Assembly: GCA_012729785.1 (NCBI GenBank)
Contig: JAAYCL010000025.1
Span: forward strand, 39,178 to 103,177
From: Chlamydiota bacterium
Lineage (GTDB): Bacteria; Auribacterota; Tritonobacteria; UBA1439
DNA: 64,000 nucleotides
Reading direction: 5' to 3'
Shown piece after piece: positions 1-9,332 of this stretch. The stretch's first letter is position 1, and each line of letters starts with the position of its first letter. Below the pieces are notes generated by a model. That model did not search any database. It was not told where the DNA came from and saw only the letters and a program-made list of their open reading frames with translations. The translations under genes were made by a program, and so were the position numbers.

Positions 1-228
1 TCATCCGCTTCCCCTCGCCCGCGGCGAGGATGACGCACGTAAGGCTCTTCATCTCCCCGATCCCGCACCCCCCGCCCGGCCGTTCCCCTGCGAGGAGAAG
101 GCGGCGAATCCTGCCCTCTCACCCGTACTAGTCGCGAAAAACGGAAAAATATTACGGAATACTTTCGTCGCCGAACGATTTTCCCGCCCTGTGCGATCCA
201 GTTCCCCACAGACGAGAAACGGCTATAC
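1..228. other. Intergenic start of window with palindromic GC-rich repeat
   Basis: No gene is supported here. Positions 3-32 form a dyad (CCTCGCC / GGCGAGG around CGC, flanked by CATCC / GGATG). An 18-base stretch of it, positions 9-26, recurs exactly at 30877-30894, so it is probably a copy of a dispersed intergenic repeat. Positions 140-170 are AT-rich. Confidence 0.5.
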
Positions 229-302
229 TGGCTGCCCGGCGAGGACTCGAACCTCGAAACTCGGCTCCAAAGGCCGATGTGTTTCCATTACACCACCGGG
301 CA
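229..302 (-). tRNA. tRNA-Gln (anticodon UUG)
   Basis: The minus strand folds into a 74-nt cloverleaf with encoded CCA. The acceptor TGCCCGG pairs with CCGGGCA, the discriminator is G, the D stem is GTGT/ACAC, the anticodon stem is TCGGC/GCCGA with loop CTTTGGA (anticodon TTG), and the T arm contains GGTTCGAGTCC. A U1-A72 first pair is typical of tRNA-Gln. Confidence 0.95.
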
Positions 303-1216
303 ACGGCATCACCGTCCGCGGCGGCCGTGCGCGCCTTCCACCGGGCGCGCCGGGCACCCTCGCCGGGCGCACAACTCCTCTCCGGCAAAGCCCGGGCCTT
401 CGCGGCATGTAGACGCACAACAGGAGAGACGGTAGCGCAAGTGGAAGGCGGCCTTCCCCAACCGCCGCTGGGGCAATCCCGGCAGGATACCACTTCACAC
501 CGCTCCCCGATTCCGAACGCCGACAATCATATACCAGCCTTCTTCCCGCGTCAACCGTGCAATTCAGGCGTCATGCCCGGCAACGAAGGGGGTAACGCAT
601 TCGAATATCGAAAAGTGAAACAGCACGCCACCCACAGCGGGGAGACGGGAAGCGGATCGATCCCCTTCCCGATCGCGTTCTCGTCTTCGATCCGGATCCC
701 GATAGCGATTTGGATACTCGGCAACTCCAGAGGCCACGGCGCATGCGGCGGAATACCGTTGTTTCAGTATCGCTGCCACGCGGCCGCGTTTGTCAAAGCT
801 CCAGATGCCGTTTGTGTCCCGATCGAATGTTTTATGTATGATAGTACATTCTTTTGCACTTTTTTTGCCCTATTATCTACTATCCTTGCGTAAATTGTTC
901 TTTTCATCGTCGCTGCTGCGCGCTCTTTTCGATTGGGGGGGTATTTGGGAGAATCCCCTTTGGATGGATGGCTGTTCCGTCTTTGGATTGCGCGCGGGGG
1001 GCGCTGAGCCCGATTTTCCGTCTCGATGTCGAGGGGCGGGTTCCGGCGGGCGAAATGATGCGGAAACTTCCGCACACAACGGGTGCCGGGGGGCGTGCTC
1101 CAGGCGCGTGACACGGACGCCGGAAACCGCATCCTGGTTCGACGCTGCGGCCGGGCGCAGGGTGCGTCCCGGGGCCCCTCACAAAAGCCGTTATAAAGGA
1201 CGGCACAGCGCGTACA
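303..1216. other. Gene-poor interval between two tRNA genes
   Basis: Roughly 900 bases hold no convincing coding frame; open frames here are short and of odd composition. Positions 650-720 carry alternating GATCxG-type simple sequence that translates to Arg/Asp/Tyr-rich nonsense. Positions 827-853 are an AT-rich dyad (GAATGT...ACATTC enclosing ATGTA...TACAT) that could bind a regulator, but no adjacent gene is evident. Confidence 0.4.
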
Positions 1217-1291
<75 letters not shown>

Positions 1292-1360
1292 AACTACTTC
1301 ACGTGCCATTAGATAAGAATTGCCTCGGATTGCGCGAAATGCGCTGGGGTCCTGCTGGTG

Positions 1361-1708
1361 TCACGTAGAATATGTTTCTGTCCACTTGAGCATCTCCACC
1401 GCCCGGATCTTGCTCTCTGTCGGATGCACGTATCCCATCGCCGTCTCCATAGGCGCATCCCCTAGGATTACCTTCACCACCGGCATACTCACGTTGGCGA
1501 GTACCAGTCGCGTGACGAACGTGTGCCTCAAGTCGCGAAACCGGCAGTAGCCTATCCGTGATCTCCTCACATGGTTCAGGAAGCCTGTCTTCACATCATC
1601 GCAGGGACTGCCCTCTTGGCGAAACACAAATATGCCATCTTTGGGCCGGTGCTTCAATATCTCGTGCAGTTCGTATCTCGTGCACTTCGGGGGTAATGGG
1701 GATCAGAC
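1361..1708 (-). pseudogene. Tyrosine recombinase (phage-type integrase) C-terminal fragment
   Basis: The reading frame gives only the last hundred or so residues of a tyrosine recombinase: a stretch resembling the region before box II, then FRDLRHTFVTRL (the HxxR box), and YVHPT with the nucleophilic tyrosine. The usual GH of the LGHxx motif is GD here, so a catalytic histidine is missing. An in-frame stop near 1710 and the absence of a ribosome site show that the N-terminal two-thirds has gone. Local base composition is less GC-rich than the neighbours. It lies 70 bases from a tRNA gene, a common integration site, although on the tRNA's 5' side, so it is best read as debris of a former mobile element. 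Confidence 0.75.
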
Positions 1709-1790
1709 CTGCCCTCGCAGTCGAGAAGAACGTGTTAGCCGCATCGATCGTTTCGCGCGGGTGTGTGTCGCCGAGGGCGTCCCCACGAGG

Positions 1791-3215
1791 TCAGCGCCAG
1801 CCGTAGGCGCGGCCATCGGCATAGGGTCTTCCCCGATCCACCGCGAAACCGGGCTCCCGCGAAGCGGCGGGGGCGGCGAAGTTGACCCTGGCGCTGAAGG
1901 AGACCGTCGTCCAGCCGCTCGCGAGGGGATCGCTTCCCGCGGCGACCTCGATGGCGTCGCTGAATCCATCCCCGTCGGTGTCGGACCTCAGCGCATCCGT
2001 GTCCGTCCCTCCGGAGTTGGTTATGGGGTCGTACGGGTCATACGCCGCGCTCCCGTCGTGATGAACCTCGTCGCGGTCGGGGAGGCCGTCATCGTCGCTG
2101 TCAACTTCGTACGGATCGGTCCCGTGCGCAGCCTCCTCGTCATCGGTCAGCCCGTCCCGGTCGGTGTCCGCGCCCGCGCTGTGCCCGTACGACAGGGCGA
2201 CCCTCGACTGGCCGACGGAGGGGATGTCGTAGCGCGCGGAGAGCTTCTCGATGGCCTGATAGTCTCCGGCGATCTCCCAGAGCGAGGCATAGTATCCGCC
2301 GGCGTAGAGGGTTCCCGTCACACGATCGCGCACGAAATCGAAGATGGTCATCGGCAGCGTCAGGCTCGGCCCCCCCGCGGGGAGTTCCCCGAGGAATGTG
2401 TCTGCATACGGGTCCAGTTTGACGAGGCGCCGGGGGCCCGAACCGGGGGCGATGTAGGTGCAGGCGAGAAGGTCGTGCCCTCCCCCCGCCCGCGGGACGA
2501 AAAACTGATGCGGGAGGAAGTGCCCGGACACTTCCGGCGGGCCGCGCGTGTAGGCGACGTCGCTGTAACCCTGCAGGTAGCCGAGATCGCTCCCGTCTTC
2601 GACGTCAAACTTCCGGATGTGATTTTCAAAGCCGGTGCCCGCGTAGACGATCCGGTCATCCTCCGGGTCAAAGCATATCCAGCACTCGTCGTAAAAATAC
2701 GACGGCTCCGGGTACGGCCTGTCGGCGATCACCTTCACCGCCCCGGCGGAGCCCTCCCGCATCTCGAATATGCCCCTCTGCGAATGGTAGAAGCAGCCGA
2801 CGTAGATGCGGCCGGTGGAGGGGCGCACCGCCATACTGAAGAAATTGGGATACTGCGGGGCGCCGTTCTGGTAGTAGACGAGGGTCCCGTACACCCTCGA
2901 CGCCCCCTTCGTCCCGTCGGAGTTGATCTCGAACTCGAGAAGCTGCGACGAATCTATGTTCCCCACGTACAGCCTCCCGTTCACCGGGTGGACGGCCATC
3001 GCCGCGGGGACCGAGAGCCCGTCGCCGGGCCCGGCGAATTCGATCAGCGTGTAGGCGTCGGGGCCCTCCAGCGGTATCCTGAATACCCTGTTGTTGTGCT
3101 CGTGCTCCCCCGCGTCAAAAAAGCAGATGAAAAGCTGCCTGACATCGGCGCACGCGGAACGCGCCACGCCGCCGAAGGCGATGAGACCGATGAGCATGGC
3201 GAGTAGTAACTTCAC
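1791..3215 (-). CDS. Secreted beta-propeller protein with calcium-type repeats and C-terminal YGW tail
   Basis: This 474-residue protein begins at GTG with a signal peptide (residues 1-23, positive start, hydrophobic core, ACA-like cleavage). Residues 25-350 are repeated strand patterns such as GRLYVGNI, GRIYVGCF and GTLYAGGY, typical of NHL/SMP-30-like propellers; the ligand is unknown. Residues 355-445 hold thrombospondin-type-3-like calcium motifs (DTDRDGLTDDE, DSDDDGLPDRDE, DTDGDGFSDAIE). The chain ends in a short RVNF...DRG...AYGWR tail shared with the proteins at 58570 and 61329. No Shine-Dalgarno site precedes the GTG; instead TATATT (minus strand, 3228-3223) sits 7 bases upstream, suggesting a leaderless message. 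It is predicted to be exported. Confidence 0.8.
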   Translation of the reverse strand: MKLLLAMLIGLIAFGGVARSACADVRQLFICFFDAGEHEHNNRVFRIPLEGPDAYTLIEFAGPGDGLSVPAAMAVHPVNGRLYVGNIDSSQLLEFEINSDGTKGASRVYGTLVYYQNGAPQYPNFFSMAVRPSTGRIYVGCFYHSQRGIFEMREGSAGAVKVIADRPYPEPSYFYDECWICFDPEDDRIVYAGTGFENHIRKFDVEDGSDLGYLQGYSDVAYTRGPPEVSGHFLPHQFFVPRAGGGHDLLACTYIAPGSGPRRLVKLDPYADTFLGELPAGGPSLTLPMTIFDFVRDRVTGTLYAGGYYASLWEIAGDYQAIEKLSARYDIPSVGQSRVALSYGHSAGADTDRDGLTDDEEAAHGTDPYEVDSDDDGLPDRDEVHHDGSAAYDPYDPITNSGGTDTDALRSDTDGDGFSDAIEVAAGSDPLASGWTTVSFSARVNFAAPAASREPGFAVDRGRPYADGRAYGWR

Positions 3216-3222
3216 TGATATG

Positions 3223-3228
3223 AATATA
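3223..3228 (-). promoter_or_regulatory. -10-like TATATT box
   Basis: TATATT on the minus strand ends 7 bases before the GTG start at 3215, in a gene with no visible Shine-Dalgarno site. The spacing implies transcription starting at or next to the start codon. No clear -35 box is visible. Confidence 0.4.
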
Positions 3229-3267
3229 CCATAGCCGGGCCGGCCATTCTAATTGAGCATATCCGCG

Positions 3268-4416
3268 TCACCCGCCGCGGGGGGCGAAGAGATCGACCGC
3301 GGCCTTTTCAGCCCGCGCGGCCTTGATCCGGAGCCACGCAAGGAGCACCGCGGGCCAGAAGCGGGGATTGAACAGTATATTCAGCGTGAGAAAGCACTCG
3401 TAGGTGCAGAAGCATCTCTCCCGGCGTATCGCCCCCCGCGCCCGCGCGGCCTTTTCCCCGCGCCATATCTCCCGGAAGTCGTACCCGAAATCCCTCAGAT
3501 TGCCCAGCGGCAGGTCGGTGCGCATCTCGCACGGATAGACCTCGCCGTTGGCGAAGAGCGCCGCCCCGAGGCTGCCCGCGGCGGAACACGGGAGCAGGCA
3601 CCGCCGCTCCCGCGCTATCCGCGCGATGAGCCGGTGCCTGACGATGCGCTTGGCGTTGACGAGATCGGCGCCCGGGAAATGCCGGTACCCCCGGAGAACG
3701 CCGTCGAGCAGCGCCCTTTCGAGGCGGACGGCGTAGGCGAGATACCGCTCGATGTCGACGTCGAGCGCGGCCGGATCCCGGGGCCTTCCCCGCGCGAGAA
3801 GGGTGAATACGGCGGATGGTTTCAAGACGCGCGTGAAGTAGTCGAGGTTCCCGTCGAGCAGCCGGTCGTTGAACGAGGTGACGGTGGTCTCGATGTTCAC
3901 GTTGAAGCGGGGGACGCGCCGCTCGATGCGCTGGAGTTCCCGCAGGGTGGCGACCGCCTTCGAGAAGAGGCCGGGAACGCCGCGCAACGCGTCGTGCGCG
4001 TCCCCGACGGCGTCGAGCGACACGTCCACGCCGAGCGTGAGTTTCGGGCACGCCGCGAGGACGCGCTCCACGGCGGACACCACGCGCGCGGTCAGGCTCC
4101 CGTTCGTCGGTATCGCGACATTCCGGACGCCCGTCGCGCGATAGAATATGCCGATGATCTCCGCGAGGTCCTCCCGGAGGAAAGGCTCGCCGCCCGTGGG
4201 AAGAAGAAAGAGGAGGCGGCCCATCGTCGCCGCCGCCCTCTCGATCTCCTCGAGGGAGAGCTCCCGCGCGACGTCGGGGAACACGGTGCCGTCGCCGAAG
4301 AGGCAGTGCCCGCACCGGGCATTGCACCTATCGGTCACAAAGAAGACCAGGTAGAGGGGGAGCCCCTCCGTGCGGAGGACGCGCGCGGCGGGGCGGATGT
4401 AGTCGAAGATCCGCAT
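3268..4416 (-). CDS. Radical SAM / SPASM-domain protein
   Basis: A 382-residue radical SAM enzyme. The CNARCGHC motif at residues 31-38 (CxxxCxxC) binds the 4Fe-4S cluster that cleaves S-adenosylmethionine. PTGGEPF follows as the GGE motif, and the C-terminal part (residues about 275-340) carries scattered cysteines (LLPCSAAG, YPCEM, CFCTYEC) like the auxiliary-cluster SPASM/twitch domain. The substrate is unknown; SPASM proteins modify peptides, sugars or lipids. The start is ATG at 4416, 2 bases after the stop of the glycosyltransferase gene, with a G/A-rich ribosome site in that gene's end. An upstream in-frame extension is just shadow sequence. Last gene of a five-gene envelope-sugar operon, so a role in glycolipid or head-group modification is plausible. 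Confidence 0.85.
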   Translation of the reverse strand: MRIFDYIRPAARVLRTEGLPLYLVFFVTDRCNARCGHCLFGDGTVFPDVARELSLEEIERAAATMGRLLFLLPTGGEPFLREDLAEIIGIFYRATGVRNVAIPTNGSLTARVVSAVERVLAACPKLTLGVDVSLDAVGDAHDALRGVPGLFSKAVATLRELQRIERRVPRFNVNIETTVTSFNDRLLDGNLDYFTRVLKPSAVFTLLARGRPRDPAALDVDIERYLAYAVRLERALLDGVLRGYRHFPGADLVNAKRIVRHRLIARIARERRCLLPCSAAGSLGAALFANGEVYPCEMRTDLPLGNLRDFGYDFREIWRGEKAARARGAIRRERCFCTYECFLTLNILFNPRFWPAVLLAWLRIKAARAEKAAVDLFAPRGG

Positions 4417-4418
4417 CC

Positions 4419-5426
4419 TCAGTACCTTTCCCCCCTTGCATAGCTGATGAGGCCGTGGATCCCGCCGAGGCCATGGGCGACCTGGTCGGCGAGCAACAGG
4501 GGGATCGCGAGCGCGCACCTGGCCGGGCCGCCCTCCCGCGCGATGAATGCGAGGAAGCCGGCGTTGAGGGACAGCGAGGCCAAGGCCAGCGCGAGCGCCG
4601 CGGCGAGGTACGCCTTCCCCGCCATAAGCGACAACAGTGCCGCGGCGCAGGCGAGCATCGAGAGCGCGATGCCCGCCGTGAAACTTCGGGGCGACGTGAG
4701 GTGCGCGGGCGAATCGCTTCGCCCGGCGAGCCGCCTGAGCGTGATCTTCACGATCCCACTGGTACGGCGGAACCCCGTCGCCAGCAGTTCCCGGAGGCTA
4801 TAGTGCCTGAGGTGCCTCACCACGAGCTCCTTGTCCAGGAGCATTCGGTATCCGCGCGCCCGTATCCGCCCGCCGAATTCGGTGTCCTCTATGCAGGCGT
4901 TCCGGTAGCCCTCGTTGAACCCCCCGGCGCCGAGGAACGCGGCCCTTGTGATCGCCGCGATGCTGGAGTAGAAGACGCCGATCTCCGGCGGCAGCATTCG
5001 GTAGGTGTAATGCATATAGGCGTTCTTGTAGAAGCTCGCCAAGTTGCCGTGCGCCGAGTCCTTGCCCAGCATGCCCACCACGGCATCGCATTCCCCGCCC
5101 TCCAGCGCCCCCGCCACCCGGCCGAGGGCGTCCGCGGGGATGACAATGTCGGAGTCGACGAACACGAGGATCCTCCCCGCGGACACCCTCGCGCCGGCGT
5201 TCCGCGCAGCCGCCGCCCCCCTCGCCTCCCCGCTCCGCACCAGGCGGCAGGGGAAGCCCGCGACGATCCCCAGCGTGCCGTCCACGGAACCGTCGTCCAC
5301 GACGACCAGTTCGAAGTCCCGATAGCCCGAGGCGAAGACCGCCGCGAGGCACGCGCCCACCGTCGCCTCGCTGTCGCGGGCGGGGACGATGACCGAGAGG
5401 GTACACCGCTCAGAGACGGGTGGCAT
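4419..5426 (-). CDS. Family 2 glycosyltransferase with C-terminal membrane helices
   Basis: A 335-residue GT-A-fold glycosyltransferase. SVIVPARDSE opens the domain, VVVDDGSVDG (residues 41-50) is the nucleotide-sugar binding region, FVDSD near residue 92 is the DxD metal site, and GGFNEGYRNACIEDTEFGGR is the conserved acceptor-site ED region. Residues about 235-320 contain several hydrophobic helices, as in enzymes acting on polyprenyl-phosphate sugars. ATG at 5426 overlaps the preceding FAD-protein gene by 17 bases, so translation is likely coupled. The sugar and acceptor cannot be predicted. Confidence 0.88.
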   Translation of the reverse strand: MPPVSERCTLSVIVPARDSEATVGACLAAVFASGYRDFELVVVDDGSVDGTLGIVAGFPCRLVRSGEARGAAAARNAGARVSAGRILVFVDSDIVIPADALGRVAGALEGGECDAVVGMLGKDSAHGNLASFYKNAYMHYTYRMLPPEIGVFYSSIAAITRAAFLGAGGFNEGYRNACIEDTEFGGRIRARGYRMLLDKELVVRHLRHYSLRELLATGFRRTSGIVKITLRRLAGRSDSPAHLTSPRSFTAGIALSMLACAAALLSLMAGKAYLAAALALALASLSLNAGFLAFIAREGGPARCALAIPLLLADQVAHGLGGIHGLISYARGERY

Positions 5427-6783
5427 AGTCCTGCCTCGCGTAGACGTGGCGGAGCCCATCCCCGCCGTGCGCGACGATGTCCCGGGCGCATTCAAGCCCC
5501 GCCTGTATGGAGTGATCCATATTGTTGTACCAGAACGTGCCCGTCCTGCCCAGGAGGACGAGGTTGCGCAGGTCCGCGAGTCTCCGCTCGGTCTCCTCCA
5601 ACTCCCCCAGGTAGTCGAGCCCGTAGACCGGGTACACGTTCTCGATCCGCTCGATGCGGATCCCCTCGATCGCGTTGTCCGGCCCCAGGGCGCCGACGGC
5701 GCGCATCTCAGACGCCACCCGGCCGGCGAGGCGCTCCGGATCATTCCAGGTCGCGTCGCCCCTCATGCAGGTGACCTCGACGCCGATGCCCGTCCCCCCG
5801 GGGGGACACGTGGACTCCCGAAAGTGCCGCGGGATGCTCCACCGGTTGAAAAGCAGATCCTCTTGGCCGTAGTAGCACCACTGGTAGCGGAGCCGGAGGG
5901 TGCCGCGCACCATCACGTTGTAGAGCACCGCAGAGAGGTAGGAGAGGCGCGGCCGCTCCAGTCCCGCGAGGCGGCAGAGGAAGTCGAGGGGGGCGGTCCA
6001 CACCACGAGGTCCGCGGGCACCGTCGCGCCGCCGGCCGTTGTGACGGAGCGGATACGCCCCTCCGCGATCTCGATGTGCTCAACCGGCGCGCCGCGCCGC
6101 ACCTCCCCTCCCCTCGCCTCGATCCTCCGCGCCAGCGCGCGGCTGAACGCGTCGATGCCGCCGGTGCCCGGGTAGACGAACTCCGTCTTCACGCGCCGCG
6201 GGATGAGGGCCCGCGACGCCACCTCGAAGAGCGTGTTCATCTGGAGCCTCTTGTCGATGATCGCCCTGTCGATGCCGGTGCGCGCCCAGTCGGAGTGAAT
6301 CTCCCCGGGGTCGCGCTTGAGGAACTTGCGCGTGTACTCCCTGAAGAAGCACTCGTAGAGGGTCCTGCCGTACCGCTCGACGATGTAGTCCCTGAAACTC
6401 GGGCCGGGGACGCGCCGCCGCGCCACGAGGTCCCGGGAGACGCGGAGGATGATCCGCGGGGGCAGCTTGAACAGCGAGGCGATGCTGAGCGGCCAGTCGT
6501 GGTATCGGCCGAACAGCCAGACGCCGCTGCTCCGCGGCATCAGCACGAAGTCGCCGTCCAGCGCCTCCTTGATGAACGCCAGCACCTCCGGGTCGTCCGT
6601 ATGGAACCGGTGCGGCCCCACGTCGAAGACATAGTCCCCGTACGTGAAGCTCCGCGCGAGCCCGCCGACCGTGCCCTCCTTCTCGACGACCGTTACGCGG
6701 ATTCCCGCCTCCGCGAGCCGCAGTCCCGCCGACAGCCCGGCGATTCCGGCGCCGACGATCACCACCCTTTTCCCGTTCATCAT
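5410..6783 (-). CDS. FAD-dependent amine-oxidase-like / UDP-galactopyranose-mutase-like protein
   Basis: A 457-residue flavoprotein. The N-terminus has a Rossmann FAD motif (VGAGIAGLSAGLRLAE, then VVEKEGTVGGLA), and the DVGPHRFH segment is typical of the protoporphyrinogen-oxidase/amine-oxidase group that includes UDP-galactopyranose mutase relatives. The C-terminal VYPVYGLDY...NLVLLGRTGTFWYNNMDHSI stretch is the conserved FAD-pyrophosphate region of this sugar-associated subgroup. It probably acts on a nucleotide- or lipid-linked sugar, since glycosyltransferase and YfhO-like genes surround it. Start ATG at 6783 (a second ATG follows directly), 17 bases after the YfhO stop. Confidence 0.82.
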   Translation of the reverse strand: MMNGKRVVIVGAGIAGLSAGLRLAEAGIRVTVVEKEGTVGGLARSFTYGDYVFDVGPHRFHTDDPEVLAFIKEALDGDFVLMPRSSGVWLFGRYHDWPLSIASLFKLPPRIILRVSRDLVARRRVPGPSFRDYIVERYGRTLYECFFREYTRKFLKRDPGEIHSDWARTGIDRAIIDKRLQMNTLFEVASRALIPRRVKTEFVYPGTGGIDAFSRALARRIEARGGEVRRGAPVEHIEIAEGRIRSVTTAGGATVPADLVVWTAPLDFLCRLAGLERPRLSYLSAVLYNVMVRGTLRLRYQWCYYGQEDLLFNRWSIPRHFRESTCPPGGTGIGVEVTCMRGDATWNDPERLAGRVASEMRAVGALGPDNAIEGIRIERIENVYPVYGLDYLGELEETERRLADLRNLVLLGRTGTFWYNNMDHSIQAGLECARDIVAHGGDGLRHVYARQDYATRL

Positions 6784-6800
6784 CCCCGTGGCTGCCTCCG

Positions 6801-9332
6801 TCAGACGTCGTGCGGCCCCCGGCGCCGCATCCCCCGACCGCGGAACAGCGGGGTCGCCCAGGCGAGGCACACCGCCGCAATCCCCGCGAGCGACATCCCC
6901 CGCCCGAGCGCGATGCTGCGCGGCGCGTAGCGGAAGACAACCGTCCGCTCCCCCGGCTCGAGGTACACGCCACGCAGGCAGCGGTTCACCCGAAGGACCG
7001 GAAGGTCGGCACCGCGCTCGCCCGTTGCCGTCCACCCGGGGTACCAGACATCGCTCAGGACGAGGAACCCAGGGTCGTCGAGACGAACGGACACCTCCAC
7101 CCTGTTGGGCGCGTAGGCCGTCACCTCCGCCTCCTGGAAGCCACCGGGGTTCTCCATCCGCCCCGCCGGCGCGTCGAGCACCACGGTCGTGCGCGGATCG
7201 TTCGCCTTGATCAGCATCAGACTCTCGCGACCGTCGCGTGCAACCACGGCGCGCCGCACCACGAACGCCCGCGGCAGGCAGGTTCGGTTGGCGTACACGA
7301 ACACGGGCCCCCAGACCCTGCCCAGCGGGTCGCGGTACCCCGCCGGCGGCCTCCACTCGTGCACAAGCTCCATCGCCGGGTGCGCCAGCGGCGCGCCCGA
7401 AAGCACGTACCGCACGTTGAGGAGGTTGAGGAGGTTGAGGTTGTCGGCGCTCCGCGCGGGCGCATCCGGGTCGCCCCCCGCGACCTTCAGGTAGAGCCTC
7501 AGTTCGTAGTCGAAGTCGCTCGCACCGAGGCTCCGCGTCCCCTCGAATTCGAGGCAGGCGAGATAGTCGATGTAGTACTCCAGGAAGACGGATTCGAACC
7601 CCTTGATCTTCGCGATCCCCGCCGGCTCGGACTCCTCGAGGGGCACGCCGCCGCCCGCCTCGTGTATCCGGAAGAGGCCGGGCTGCCGGGCGAGGAACTC
7701 CGCTACGGGGCCGCGCACCATCACCTCGCGTGGGTGTCGCACCGCGAGCATCGGCAGGCCGAGGGACCAGAGATCGGCCAGCACGACCGCCAGGAGCACG
7801 GCATACGCCGCCCTCGGGACGACACGCTGCGTGCGAAACAGGGCGAAGACGCACGCGGCGGCCGCGAGGTTCGCGAGCTGCCGGGGAGCGGCGAGGGCCC
7901 CTCTCATCCTCTCGTAGCACCCGGGCACGAGCGCCTGCCACTCGGCAAGGGTGCGGGTGTGGGGCCCCGACGGGTCGCGATCGAAGACGAATCGCACGAG
8001 GGCCTGTCCGGCCGCCACCGCCGGCGCGGGGAACGCCACGAAGACCGCAACCGCCCCGAGCAGCAGAAGGAACGCCGCGGCGGCGGCCGCCGCCGCCCGC
8101 CGCGCTCCGGCCCCGCCCCGGCGGAGGGCCGAGAAGCCGTAGCCGGCAGCGATCGCGACCGCGAAGGCGTGGAGCGCGAGCATCCGCGAGGGGCAGCGGA
8201 AAAGGGATATCCCCGGGACAAAACGGTACAGGAGGGGGAAGAGCGGCGTCGCGGGCCCCATCGCGAAGAGCAGCGAAAAGCCGATGAGGACCAGGAAGAA
8301 CGCGTTGCGCCGGTCCCGGCAGAGGACGGCCGAGGCGGCGGCGAGCGCGAGCGGGACGAGTCCCGCGTACGCGCAGAGCTCCCAGAAGTTGCCCGGCCCC
8401 CAATACGAGGAGTCGACCGCCGAGCCCTTCAGGGAGGGGAAGAGCAGCGTCATCAGGTTCGTGGGGGGGAGCGACAGCCCCGAGGCGACCGCGTAGCTGC
8501 GCATGTTGGCCCGGTAGACGAGGCCGGAGAACTCCAGGGCGGGAAGGAGCTGGATCCCGCACAGGAGCACGAAGATCACCCCCGACAGGACGAGCGACGC
8601 CGTGATCTTCGCGGCCGCACGGAGCCCGAGGCCGTGGGTCTCGTCCAGCGCGATCCACGGGAGGTACGCGAGGAGGACGAGCATCGTGTAGAAGAAATAC
8701 TGCGTGTGCCCGGCGAGGAACTGCAGGGCGCAGGCCGCCCCCAGCAGCGCGGAGGCGGCGGAACCCGGGCGCCGCAAGATCCTCTCGGCGCAGAAGAAGA
8801 CAAACGGGATCCACGCGATGGAACAGTAGTGCCAGTACTGCCCGATGAAGAGCCGGGAGACGAGGTAGCCGCTGAAGGCGAAGACCGCCGCCGAGAGGAA
8901 CGCCTGCCGCCGGTCCCCCGCGATCTCCCGCACGAAGAGGTACATCCCGAGGGCGGCGATCGCGGCATGGAGCAGGAAGAGCACCCCGTACGCGCCCAGC
9001 GACCGGGTGAGCAGGACGACGATGAAGAACGGGTAGAAGACGCCCAGCTGCGGGACGCCGTACGGAGGCTTCCCCGCGTACGCGAACGGCTCCCAGAGCG
9101 GGAGCTCCCCGTCGCGATGGAAGGAGTCGACGATGAAGGTCACCTGGGGAGCGAGGAAGCGCCAGAAGTCGGAGAGGGGGTGGTAGAACATCGACCCCGG
9201 GGAGAGGAGCACCCGGTGGAAGAACAGGCAGCAGAGCGCCACGAGAGCCGCGATGCACAGGAGGTCGACCTGGGACCAGGGGGGGCGGCTCTCGGTGCCG
9301 CCAGACGCCTGAATGGGCTCGGGGCGTCTCAT
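6801..9332 (-). CDS. YfhO-family multi-pass membrane protein
   Basis: An 843-residue integral membrane protein. The N-terminal half has about a dozen hydrophobic helices with GT-C-like features (DFWRFLAPQVTF and the lumenal-loop segment LPLWEPFAYAGKP after helix 1). The C-terminal half is largely extracytoplasmic and includes LNLLNVRYVLS and YPGWTATGE, both hallmarks of the YfhO family implicated in glycosylation of lipoteichoic acid or other lipid-linked glycans in Gram-positives. A 9-base tandem repeat encodes the LNLLNLLN run, and residues near 405 include a poly-alanine stretch. ATG at 9332 overlaps the preceding stop (ATGA), showing translational coupling to the DUF2079 gene. Confidence 0.88.
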   Translation of the reverse strand: MRRPEPIQASGGTESRPPWSQVDLLCIAALVALCCLFFHRVLLSPGSMFYHPLSDFWRFLAPQVTFIVDSFHRDGELPLWEPFAYAGKPPYGVPQLGVFYPFFIVVLLTRSLGAYGVLFLLHAAIAALGMYLFVREIAGDRRQAFLSAAVFAFSGYLVSRLFIGQYWHYCSIAWIPFVFFCAERILRRPGSAASALLGAACALQFLAGHTQYFFYTMLVLLAYLPWIALDETHGLGLRAAAKITASLVLSGVIFVLLCGIQLLPALEFSGLVYRANMRSYAVASGLSLPPTNLMTLLFPSLKGSAVDSSYWGPGNFWELCAYAGLVPLALAAASAVLCRDRRNAFFLVLIGFSLLFAMGPATPLFPLLYRFVPGISLFRCPSRMLALHAFAVAIAAGYGFSALRRGGAGARRAAAAAAAAFLLLLGAVAVFVAFPAPAVAAGQALVRFVFDRDPSGPHTRTLAEWQALVPGCYERMRGALAAPRQLANLAAAACVFALFRTQRVVPRAAYAVLLAVVLADLWSLGLPMLAVRHPREVMVRGPVAEFLARQPGLFRIHEAGGGVPLEESEPAGIAKIKGFESVFLEYYIDYLACLEFEGTRSLGASDFDYELRLYLKVAGGDPDAPARSADNLNLLNLLNVRYVLSGAPLAHPAMELVHEWRPPAGYRDPLGRVWGPVFVYANRTCLPRAFVVRRAVVARDGRESLMLIKANDPRTTVVLDAPAGRMENPGGFQEAEVTAYAPNRVEVSVRLDDPGFLVLSDVWYPGWTATGERGADLPVLRVNRCLRGVYLEPGERTVVFRYAPRSIALGRGMSLAGIAAVCLAWATPLFRGRGMRRRGPHDV

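Noticed and set aside
152..526. Frame covering the tRNA-Gln gene
   Set aside because: The peptide is a translation of the tRNA itself and flanking DNA.
564..779. Short minus-strand frame with an Arg/Asp-rich run
   Set aside because: Translation of GATCxG-type simple sequence; no start site or family.
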